A stretch of 56,010 nt of DNA from Pseudomonas sp. B28(2017) (GTDB lineage Bacteria; Pseudomonadota; Gammaproteobacteria; Pseudomonadales; Pseudomonadaceae), in assembly GCF_002113025.1 (NCBI RefSeq), contig NZ_NEJH01000020.1:1-56010 (forward strand), read 5' to 3'. The notes beneath the pieces are model-generated. The model did no database searches, was not told where the DNA came from, and saw only the letters and a program-made list of their open reading frames with translations. Position 1 is the first letter of the stretch; every line of letters starts with the position of its first letter. This document shows, piece after piece, positions 48,379 through 56,010 of this stretch. The position numbers and the translations under genes are program-made.

Positions 48379-51300
48379 AACAGTACTCCCTGTTCCCAGG
48401 CGGGCTCGGCCTTGGGCTCTGGCTTGCCCTGGAACAGTCTGTCCAGACGCTCGATCAGTTCTCTTGGCGGACGGGCAAAAAACACGCCCTGACTGGCCGC
48501 ACGGGTACCACGCAAAAACAGGTACAACGCACCACCGACATGCCGGTCATAGTCGTAATCGACAAGACGCGCCTTGAGCTGGCGATGCAGGGCCAACAGG
48601 TACAACACGTATTGCAGGTCATAACGGTTGTCGAGAATCGACTGTTCCATGGCCTGCAGGGTGTAGGCCGCATCATCGGCGCCAAGCCAGTTGGATTTGT
48701 AGTCGGCAACGTAATAGCGGCCATTGTGCTCGAACGTCAGGTCGATGAAGCCCTTGAACATGCCGTTGAGCAACACCGGTTCGGCGGCCACCCGGGCCAC
48801 GCCGTTATGGGTGTATTGGCACACCAACGCGTCGAGCTTGAGCACATCGACCTTATGGCTGGCGAACCAGAACTCCATCTCGACCTGGTATTGCGTCAAC
48901 TGCCCGAATATCACCGGTGCCTGTCCGGCGCCCAGCGCCAACGGCGACTTGAGCAGATGCTGCAGCCAGTCACTGAGCGTGGTGATCCAGCCCTCCCAGC
49001 CTCGACGATTGCAGCGACGGGCAATGGCGTCGTTCACATCTTGTGGCCCAGCAGCAAAACCCTCGCCTCCCGCCCATTCGAGCAGACCATGGAGGAAGGT
49101 GCCGGGGTTCGGGCCACGCGGGAAGCGATGGATATCGGCACCACCGGCCACCACTTCTCTCGGGGCCTGCGGGTCAAGGCGTTCGTCATCGAACAGTTTT
49201 TGCGCCTGCGGGCTCTCTGGCGCCTCGTCCGAGCCGACACTCAGGGTGTCGCCAATGCGTAATGCGCTGTAGGAAGCGATCCACCAGTTTTCGCTGGCCT
49301 TGCGTTTCGGGATCAACGGAGGCAGCAGCGCCGCGTCGTTTTGCGGTGGCTGGTATTGCTCGGCAGTCGCTTCAGGCATCCGGGCATAGGCCAGCGCCGG
49401 GCAGTCCTGTTGCAGATCTCGCAACCACTGCTGCAACGCCGCGGACTCGGTCAATGGCGCACCGCCCCCCAACAGATAACCCAATGCCGACAGGTGCAGC
49501 ACCGAGCCATTGTTGTTGCCGCGCTTGAGGTCAGCCACCCCCAGCCAGCAGGCATGTTGCGCCCGGGTCAGGGCGACATAGAGCAAGCGCAGATCCTCGG
49601 CCAGGCGCTCATCATCGGCCAGGGCAATCAATTCTGCGGTCGGCTTCAACGAGACCTGGGCATTGCCTGATTCGTCGTGGTAGTGCAACGGCAGACGGCT
49701 GCCATCCACCGGTTTCGCCGAACAGATGAACGGCAGGAACACCAACGGGTATTCAAGGCCTTTGGACTTGTGAATGGTCACCACCTTGACCAATTGCTCA
49801 TCACTTTCCAGGCGCAGGATCTGCTCTTCGCCAGCCTGCCCGGACAATGCCAGATGCTCGGACAGATGCCGGATCAGTGCTTGCTCGCCATCGAGTTCCG
49901 CGGCCGCCTGTTGCAGCAATTCGGACAGGTGCAACAGATTCGTCAATACCCGCTCACCGTCGCTGAGTGCAATCAGCGCCTGGGGCAGACGGAAGTCGTG
50001 CAGCAAGCGCCGCAGCATCGGCAATACGCCCTGCTTGCGCCAGACTTCGCGATAGCCACGGAACTGCATGACCCGGGATTCCCAGGCCAACTCGTCCTGA
50101 TTCAACCGCTCCAGCTCAGTCAACGAAAGGTTCAAGGTGATGCTGGCCAACGCTGCCCGCAATGGTCGCTCGACATCCGGCTCGGCGCAGGCCTTGAGCC
50201 AGGTCAGCACGTCATGAGCCTCTTGAGCGGCGAACACCGAGTCCTTGTCCGACAGGTAAACACTGCGCACGCCCCGGGCGGCCAATTCGGCACGAACCGC
50301 CTGCGCTTCCTTGCCATCGCGTACCAGGATGGCGATGTCCGCCGGCAGCAGGCCTCTGAAGGCTTTGCCGTCCTGGGTGAACCCCGCTTGCCCCTGTTGT
50401 CCGCCATTGAGCAACGCCGTGATTTCACTGGCGCAGGTAGCCGCCAGATGTTGCCGGTACACCGCACCGGACAACGGTTGTTCGGTCGCCAGGTGCCAGA
50501 TGTTCAAGGCCGGGACTGCCTGATCATTTATGCGCAGGACTTCTTTGCGGCCCTGGGAGGCAACCGGCGTGAACGGAACCGGATTGTCGCCATTCTTCTC
50601 CCGGAAGAGGAAAGCCCCGCGCCCTGACTCCCGGGCTTCGGCACGCTCGAACACATGGTTCACCGCGTTGACCATGCCATGGCTTGAGCGAAAGTTGGTG
50701 CCCAGGGTGTGCAGGCGGCCAGTGGTGGCCTGTCGAGCGCGCAGATAGGTATGGATGTCGGCGCCGCGAAAAGCGTAGATCGCCTGTTTCGGGTCGCCAA
50801 TCAGGAACAGGCCGCACTCGGGGCTGTTCTCTTCAATCCGGTAGATGCTCTCGAAGATCCGGTATTGCACCGGGTCGGTGTCCTGGAACTCATCGATCAG
50901 TGCAACCGGAAACTGCTCACGAATCAGGGTTGCCAGTCGCTCGCCGCCATCGGACTGCAAGGCCGCATCAAGGCGCAGCAACATGTCGTCGAAACCCATT
51001 TCCGCACGGCGGCGTTTCTCTTCTTCGAATCGTGCCCCGACCCAGCGGGCGGCGTGTTGCAATACGGCGGCATCGGGTGTTGGCAGCCCATCGAGACTGG
51101 CCTTGAGGCCGGCCATCGCATCGAGCCCCGGATGTCGAGGCGTTTCGCCCTTCCAGGCTTCGGCCATGCCATCAGGGGTCAGGCGCGTGAAGCCGGTGCC
51201 GATATCCAGCTGTTCAAGGGATTCGTCTTTGGCCCAGGCCTTGATCTTTTCGAACCAGGGCTCGAAATAGCGGGCCTGCATCTTGCGACCGTCGACAGCC

Positions 51301-52064
51301 TTGCTGGCAACGCCCTGGTGACAGATGGCAAGCAACTCGTCCGCCCACTGCAGCCAGGGCTGCTTGAGTTCGATCAGGGCAACCCGTCGCTCTTGCAAGC
51401 ACTGCGAAATCACCTCGGCGGGCTCTTTCCCTTGCAGCGTATCCCGCTCGCTGGCGAACAGCGCACGAATCCGCGGCAGCAACGCCGCCGGGCCGCCCCA
51501 ATTGCTGCGCACCCAATTGAGCGCGTCACCTTGCATCGGGTAACAGAACAGCCGCCAGTAATCACGCAGGACTTCCCCCAGCAAGTCGCTGTGGTCGGTT
51601 TCCAGGGTCTGGGTAAACAGGCTGCCGCTGTCGAAGGCGTGCTCGCGCAACATGCGCTGGCACCAACTGTGGATGGTAGAAACCGCCGCCTCGTCCATCC
51701 ACTGGGCGGCGATATCCAAGCGGTTTGCGCACCCGGGCCATTGCTCGGGCAAGTACTGACCACGCAACTCGGCAATCAAGCTGTCGGGGGCCGGGGTTTC
51801 ATCGCGAAAATATCGCGCGGCCTCGGCGAGCCGCGTGCGAATGCGTTCGCGCAACTCTTTGGTCGCGGCATCGGTGAAGGTCACGACGAGGATCTGCGGC
51901 GGCAGCAACTCTCGCCCGAACCCTGAGCCCTCGTCACCATGGCCAAGGACCAGGCGCAGGTACAGCGCGGAAATGGTGAACGTCTTGCCGGTGCCGGCGC
52001 TGGCTTCGATCAGTTGACTGCCACGCAGCGGGAATGCCAGGGCCAGAGGTGTCTTCGTACTCAT
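48375..52064 (-). CDS. recB: Exodeoxyribonuclease V beta subunit RecB
   Basis: A 1229-residue UvrD-type helicase-nuclease. Walker A is EASAGTGKTFTIS (20-32), the Walker B region is LIDEFQDTDPVQYRIF, and VVTIHKSKGLEYPLVFLPF is helicase motif V. The C-terminal nuclease domain has FIDLTFEHNGRYYVADYKSN, with the D-DYK catalytic residues. ATG at 52064 is chosen for GAGGAG eight bases upstream; it overlaps the recC stop by one base. A TTG one codon earlier is the alternative. Confidence 0.96.
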   Translation of the reverse strand: MSTKTPLALAFPLRGSQLIEASAGTGKTFTISALYLRLVLGHGDEGSGFGRELLPPQILVVTFTDAATKELRERIRTRLAEAARYFRDETPAPDSLIAELRGQYLPEQWPGCANRLDIAAQWMDEAAVSTIHSWCQRMLREHAFDSGSLFTQTLETDHSDLLGEVLRDYWRLFCYPMQGDALNWVRSNWGGPAALLPRIRALFASERDTLQGKEPAEVISQCLQERRVALIELKQPWLQWADELLAICHQGVASKAVDGRKMQARYFEPWFEKIKAWAKDESLEQLDIGTGFTRLTPDGMAEAWKGETPRHPGLDAMAGLKASLDGLPTPDAAVLQHAARWVGARFEEEKRRRAEMGFDDMLLRLDAALQSDGGERLATLIREQFPVALIDEFQDTDPVQYRIFESIYRIEENSPECGLFLIGDPKQAIYAFRGADIHTYLRARQATTGRLHTLGTNFRSSHGMVNAVNHVFERAEARESGRGAFLFREKNGDNPVPFTPVASQGRKEVLRINDQAVPALNIWHLATEQPLSGAVYRQHLAATCASEITALLNGGQQGQAGFTQDGKAFRGLLPADIAILVRDGKEAQAVRAELAARGVRSVYLSDKDSVFAAQEAHDVLTWLKACAEPDVERPLRAALASITLNLSLTELERLNQDELAWESRVMQFRGYREVWRKQGVLPMLRRLLHDFRLPQALIALSDGERVLTNLLHLSELLQQAAAELDGEQALIRHLSEHLALSGQAGEEQILRLESDEQLVKVVTIHKSKGLEYPLVFLPFICSAKPVDGSRLPLHYHDESGNAQVSLKPTAELIALADDERLAEDLRLLYVALTRAQHACWLGVADLKRGNNNGSVLHLSALGYLLGGGAPLTESAALQQWLRDLQQDCPALAYARMPEATAEQYQPPQNDAALLPPLIPKRKASENWWIASYSALRIGDTLSVGSDEAPESPQAQKLFDDERLDPQAPREVVAGGADIHRFPRGPNPGTFLHGLLEWAGGEGFAAGPQDVNDAIARRCNRRGWEGWITTLSDWLQHLLKSPLALGAGQAPVIFGQLTQYQVEMEFWFASHKVDVLKLDALVCQYTHNGVARVAAEPVLLNGMFKGFIDLTFEHNGRYYVADYKSNWLGADDAAYTLQAMEQSILDNRYDLQYVLYLLALHRQLKARLVDYDYDRHVGGALYLFLRGTRAASQGVFFARPPRELIERLDRLFQGKPEPKAEPAWEQGVLL

Positions 52065-55000
52065 CAACGCGGCTCCTCACTGGACAGTGAACGCCAAGGG
52101 GCTTCAAGAAGCGGGCGATAGAGCGCATCACACCATTGGGGGAACGTCTCATCGGCGGTCAAGGCAGCGTAATCGGCGAACTGGCGGGCGAGTGCAGGGC
52201 TTTCGCCCCGTTCTCCGTCCGTCGTCTGCCCGTCGCCTTCATAGGCCTTGCGCGCAACGGCCTCGGCCTTGACCGGGTCGGTTTGATCCAGCCACGCGAA
52301 GGCTGTCTTGACCGCGATTGGCAGAGGCTGGCGCATACCCGACTGCCAGGCCATCAACAGGTCGCCGAGAATTTCCTGTGCTACGGCCTCGTCCAGCGGA
52401 CCGAGCAACAGGCTGTCGTCGCTGGCCACCAGTGCGGTGGTCAGCGCCATTCCACTGGCACAAGCGATCAGATGATTGACCCACGGACGTGTCAGGCGAT
52501 GCCATTTGCGCGACTTGATCGAGCCGATACTGTTGGGGATCGTAGTGATGGTCAGCAAGCCACCATCAGCGCGCTGGTGCAGGCCGCTGAGCCAACCCTC
52601 AATGTGCAGGCCTTGCAGTTCAAGAGTGACGGGCAACGCGCTACCCAGCGGTGTTGGCCACAAAGCCAGGAGCTGCTGGTGGCGTTGCAGCAAGTCAGGT
52701 AATGGCTCGATCAATTCACGTTGCAGGCACTCACCGAATCCGGCCATGGGCAGCAACCCGCTGTTTTGCAGTCGCCTCGCCTGATCTTCCAGTGCCTGCC
52801 CGGCATTTCCGGGATCTGCCAGCCCCGCTTCGAGCAAACGGTCGCTGAGGCTGTAACGCTGCAATGCGTCCAGGACAAAAGGCTCTTCATCAGCCAACGG
52901 CACTTCTGCCGCCTCGAAAAAAACCTTCAGTCGCTGGCTGAAAAAGTGCCGTACCGGATTGCGCAGGAAATCCTGCAGTTGACCGAGACTGAGTGGTTCA
53001 TCCTGAACGTGAGCCTCGAGCACTTCGGCACTTGCCTGTTGCTCTGTGGTTTGATGAAGGACCTGCCATTCGGTGGCGTAGCTGAACGAGTCATCCCCTT
53101 CGTGAAAGTAGCGCGCACTGAAGGGTTGCAACGGGTGTTCCCGGGTCATGCCCTCAATCAGGTCCTTGTCGCTTTGCGCCAATTGCCAACCGCTGGCCAG
53201 GTGGTCACGCAACTGGCCGATCAGTACCGAAGCAGGTCTCTCGCTGTTGTCGCGGATGCTGCGGCCCACCCAACTGATGTAGAGCTGGTCCCGTGCCGAC
53301 AACAAGGCTTCCAGTAACAGATAGCGGTCATCTTCGCGTCGGGAGCGATCGCCTGGGCGGTAATCACTGCCCATCAGATCGAAATCCAGCGGCGGTTGCG
53401 CGCGCGGATAATCGCCGTCATTCATGCCCAACAGGCAGACCAGTCGGAACGGGATAGCACGCATGGGCATCAAGGTGCAGAAGTTGACCGCACCGGCCAG
53501 GAAGCGTTGAGACAAACGGCCCTGATCCAGACCTGCGAGCCAGGCTTCACGGACGACAGTCAGCGGCAGCTCGTCCTGCAACCCGACGGACTCGCAGGTC
53601 TCGAGCCAGGTCTCACGCAGCTCTTCGAGCTGAGCCAGCAAGTAGTCGTCGTGTTCGTTACTGGCAAGGAAGAACAGCTGCACCAACGCCTGCAAGCGCA
53701 AGCCCCATTGCTGTGGCGGTGCAGGCTGGGAGAGCTCGTGGTGAGCCACTTCCAGCGCGTCCAGCAGCGCAACCAGCGGGCCGATGAGCGCGGCGTCCAG
53801 CCCCCCGATTTCGTCGTAGGGCTCGATTCCCTCATAAGCATCGGCGCTGCCAACGGCATAACCGAGCAACATCCGGCGCAAGCCGAAACGCCAGCTGTTT
53901 TGCTCCAGTTCATTCGGCAGCCCGAGCCCGGCACGTTGCTCGGCATTCATGCCCCAGCGAATGCCGGCACCTTCGATCCAGCGGTGCAGCGTCGGCAGGT
54001 CACGCTCCTCGACACCAAAGCGCGCGCGCAGCGCCGGGACGTCCAGCAGATCGAGAATCTCACTGACGGGGAATCGGCTGTCGGGCAGCTTGAGCAAGTG
54101 CTCGACGGCAATCAGCAGCGGGTCGCGACCACGCTGGCCCTGGTCCGCCAGGGTAAACGGAATGAAGCGCGGATCCTGACGGTCAAGCTGACCAAACACG
54201 GCCCGAATGTGCGGGGCGTAGCTGTCGATGTCCGGGACCATCACGATGATGTCCCGAGGGCGCAGTTGCGGGTCGGCGCTGAAGCGCGCGAGCAGTTGAT
54301 CGTGAAGGATCTCGACTTCTCGCTGAGCACTATGAGCAATGTGAAAACGGATCGATTCGTCCTTCTGCAGATCGATGGCCGGCCAACGCTCGCGGGTTTC
54401 GTTGAGGGGACGCAACTCGAGGATGTCATCCTGCAGCTGGTTGAGCACATTCAGCGGCTGACCGTCACTGAACAGGTCGATGCGCCCGTCGCGGAATGCC
54501 GAGCGATAGCTGCTGGGATCGTCATGGCTGTCGAGCAGGTTGATATAGTCCCGCCCCTGTTTACCCCAGGCAGCCAGCAGCGGGTGAGCATGCTGGTGCA
54601 GGGTTTGCGGATCGATCACTACCGGCATCCCGCCTTTGCGGGCTTGACGCTTGTATTGATGCCGCAACAGGTCCTTATCTGCGACGATGTCTGCCCAATG
54701 GTGACGACAGGGGTTGTGTACGCACAGCAGGACCTGGCTGAAGCGTGCGAGTCCCGCCAACGCTTCCAAGGCTTGGGCAGGCAGCGAAGAAATCCCGAAA
54801 ACGATCACTCGCGAGGGTAATCCCCTGGGTGCGACTTCAAGATTGTTGATACGCTCCACAAAGCGCTGATGGACGCCGGCACGGCTTTGCGCCATGCCTT
54901 CTTCCCCCACATCCAGCAAGAGTGCGCGCCATAACTCTGCCTGCCAGCAATTGGCCGGCGTCAGGGGCTTGGCTTCGCCCCTGGCGTTTCTTGTTTGATG

Positions 55001-55513
55001 TCGACCTTCTGCCCAGTCTTCCAGCCAATCAGCCCGATAGACCTGGTATTGGTCGAACAGGTCCGCCAGACGCTCGGCCAATTGGTAGCGTTTGCGCAGG
55101 TCAGTGTCATGGATCAGGAAACGCTGCAGCGGCTCGAAGTGCGGTTGATTGATCAACTGCGGCAGCAGGCGCATCAAGCGCCAGGTCAGCGGGGCTTTAT
55201 CGAGCAGGGACTTGGCCGGAATCTCATCGCGGCCGAGGACCATGCGATAGAGCTGCCACATGAAACTACCGGGCAACTGCACGTCGATGGCGGCGGCGAT
55301 GCCACAGCCGCCCATGTCGTCATCCTCAGAATCTTCCGCCAGTGCCAGCTTCAGCCATTGGGCAATGCCGTTGCTTTGCACCAAGGCAATTTCATTCTCC
55401 AGGGGAGCCAGCGGGTAGCGACGCATCCAGCTGACCACCAGGCTGCGCAACTCGTCCAGGCGATTGCCGTGAACCACCATAAAACCAGCACTGAGGGACG
55501 TCGCGTCCGGCAT
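52064..55513 (-). CDS. recC: Exodeoxyribonuclease V gamma subunit RecC
   Basis: A 1149-residue RecC, with inactive helicase-like and nuclease-like folds that recognise Chi and split strands. It begins GFMVVHGNRLDELRSLVVSW. It also has RVIVFGISSLPAQALEAL, DIIVMVPDIDSYAPHIRAVF and AIPFRLVCLLGMNDGDYPR. ATG at 55513 is chosen for AAGGA eight bases upstream; the frame runs on to 55549 without support. It is the first gene of recC-recB-recD, about 100 bases from the rRNA terminator. Confidence 0.95.
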   Translation of the reverse strand: MPDATSLSAGFMVVHGNRLDELRSLVVSWMRRYPLAPLENEIALVQSNGIAQWLKLALAEDSEDDDMGGCGIAAAIDVQLPGSFMWQLYRMVLGRDEIPAKSLLDKAPLTWRLMRLLPQLINQPHFEPLQRFLIHDTDLRKRYQLAERLADLFDQYQVYRADWLEDWAEGRHQTRNARGEAKPLTPANCWQAELWRALLLDVGEEGMAQSRAGVHQRFVERINNLEVAPRGLPSRVIVFGISSLPAQALEALAGLARFSQVLLCVHNPCRHHWADIVADKDLLRHQYKRQARKGGMPVVIDPQTLHQHAHPLLAAWGKQGRDYINLLDSHDDPSSYRSAFRDGRIDLFSDGQPLNVLNQLQDDILELRPLNETRERWPAIDLQKDESIRFHIAHSAQREVEILHDQLLARFSADPQLRPRDIIVMVPDIDSYAPHIRAVFGQLDRQDPRFIPFTLADQGQRGRDPLLIAVEHLLKLPDSRFPVSEILDLLDVPALRARFGVEERDLPTLHRWIEGAGIRWGMNAEQRAGLGLPNELEQNSWRFGLRRMLLGYAVGSADAYEGIEPYDEIGGLDAALIGPLVALLDALEVAHHELSQPAPPQQWGLRLQALVQLFFLASNEHDDYLLAQLEELRETWLETCESVGLQDELPLTVVREAWLAGLDQGRLSQRFLAGAVNFCTLMPMRAIPFRLVCLLGMNDGDYPRAQPPLDFDLMGSDYRPGDRSRREDDRYLLLEALLSARDQLYISWVGRSIRDNSERPASVLIGQLRDHLASGWQLAQSDKDLIEGMTREHPLQPFSARYFHEGDDSFSYATEWQVLHQTTEQQASAEVLEAHVQDEPLSLGQLQDFLRNPVRHFFSQRLKVFFEAAEVPLADEEPFVLDALQRYSLSDRLLEAGLADPGNAGQALEDQARRLQNSGLLPMAGFGECLQRELIEPLPDLLQRHQQLLALWPTPLGSALPVTLELQGLHIEGWLSGLHQRADGGLLTITTIPNSIGSIKSRKWHRLTRPWVNHLIACASGMALTTALVASDDSLLLGPLDEAVAQEILGDLLMAWQSGMRQPLPIAVKTAFAWLDQTDPVKAEAVARKAYEGDGQTTDGERGESPALARQFADYAALTADETFPQWCDALYRPLLEAPWRSLSSEEPR

Positions 55514-55614
55514 AAAGGCTTCCTTGGAAAATACAAACGCCAGGGGCAAACCTTAGCATTGTAGGGTGACGGTGACAGCCTGGACCTGTCCGGTATTGTC
55601 GTATGAGCTTTTCT

Positions 55615-55659
55615 GCGGCCAAAAACAAAACCCCTACCTGCGTATGCAGATAGGGGTTT
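55615..55659 (-). terminator. Terminator of the rRNA operon
   Basis: On the minus strand, AACCCCTA-CTGC and GCAG-TAGGGGTT arms (55628-55659) form a long stem, followed by a T-rich tract (55615-55627). It lies 11 bases past the 5S gene. Confidence 0.9.
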
Positions 55660-55669
55660 CGGAATTTAA

Positions 55670-55785
55670 TCTTGACGATGACCTACTCTCACATGGGGAA
55701 ACCCCACACTACCATCGGCGATGCATCGTTTCACTTCTGAGTTCGGGATGGGATCAGGTGGTTCCAACGCTCTATGGTCGTCAAG
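55670..55785 (-). rRNA. rrf: 5S ribosomal RNA
   Basis: The minus strand reads CTTGACGACCATAGAGCGTT through CCTGATCCCATCCCGAACTC to GAGAGTAGGTCATCGTCAAG. This is about 116 bases and matches Pseudomonas 5S rRNA, with complementary ends. It follows the 23S gene, as expected for a leftward rRNA operon. The ends are set by the paired helix and may be off by one or two bases. Confidence 0.97.
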
Positions 55786-55930
55786 AAATTCGGTGTGCCG
55801 ACCCGTCTTTCGACGTTTCAGCAAATTGGGTATGCGATAGATTTGTGTGTTGTGCGAACTTTCGGTTCATTGCGTCTTCACACACCGCAATCTGATGCTC
55901 TTTCGAGTAGTCAAATTGCTTGGGTGTTAT
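55786..55930 (-). other. 23S-5S internal transcribed spacer
   Basis: A 145-base spacer between the end of 23S and the start of 5S, on the minus strand. It holds no tRNA, unlike some rRNA operons of other genera. It is removed during rRNA processing. Confidence 0.85.
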
Positions 55931-56010
55931 ATGGTCAAGCCTCACGGGCAATTAGTATTGGTTAGCTCAACGCCTCACAGCGCTTACACACCCAACCTAT
56001 CAACGTCGTA
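55931..56010 (-). rRNA. rrl: 23S ribosomal RNA, 3' end (partial)
   Basis: The last 80 bases of the window, read on the minus strand, run TAGGTTGGGTGTGTAAGCGC, GTTGAGCTAACCAATACTAA, CCGTGAGGCTTGACC. This is the conserved 3' end of 23S rRNA; E. coli has GAGCTAACCGGTACTAATG. The gene continues beyond the right edge of the window. Confidence 0.95.

Noticed and set aside
55566..55965. Open frames across the rRNA terminator, 5S and spacer
   Set aside because: They lie antisense to rRNA genes and have no coding character.

Overview
The window looks like a chromosomal segment of a Pseudomonas of the fluorescens group. The signs are high-GC coding sequence, many GTGGGAGCGAGC..GCTCGCGA type REP elements, a recC-recB-recD gene order, kyn/ant tryptophan genes, mmsAB, and a 5S rRNA gene of Pseudomonas type. 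No prophage, insertion sequence, CRISPR array or tRNA was seen. No name below was checked against a database; all rest on motifs and family knowledge.

Layout. (1) 1-3.2 kb: hairpin-rich non-coding DNA, then three different phosphatases (a tethered metallophosphoesterase, a membrane PAP2 enzyme, a histidine phosphatase). (2) 3.4-5.4 kb: a chemoreceptor with a helical bimodular (McpS-type) sensor. (3) 5.5-10.3 kb: a leftward set encoding a secreted Zn-phospholipase-C-like protein, a DUF1302 outer-membrane protein and a DUF1329 protein. (4) 10.5-16.6 kb: an alkylglycerone-phosphate-synthase-like flavoprotein, a GlpD-like dehydrogenase and an FGGY kinase in one tightly packed operon, with a divergent AraC regulator. 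This looks like catabolism of a glycerol derivative, possibly an ether lipid, and is the least understood part. (5) 16.6-20.8 kb: a VOC protein, then GntP permease - RpiR regulator - N-acyl-D-amino-acid deacylase. (6) 21-27.6 kb: SulP anion transporter, SDR, LysR, MdaB quinone reductase, YgiN-like monooxygenase, TauE exporter and a second LysR.

(7) 27.6-39.8 kb: a tryptophan-to-catechol island: permease, OprD porin, kynU, kynR, antR, antABC, aroP, kynA and kynB. Together they import tryptophan, open the ring to kynurenine, release anthranilate and alanine, and dioxygenate anthranilate to catechol. The catechol (cat) genes are not in the window. (8) 40-46.3 kb: a small cupin, a GabP-like permease, mmsB-mmsA (valine catabolism) and a LysR gene. 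(9) 46.3-55.5 kb: recCBD with overlapping genes. (10) 55.6-56.0 kb: the 3' end of an rRNA operon (5S and the end of 23S), reading leftward towards recC.

Regulatory features worth noting are a tandem 22-bp-spaced repeat plus a distant third copy between antR and antA, AAnAAnAA (Crc/Hfq-type) motifs just before several catabolic start codons, and one REP element that supplies the stop codon of mmsB.
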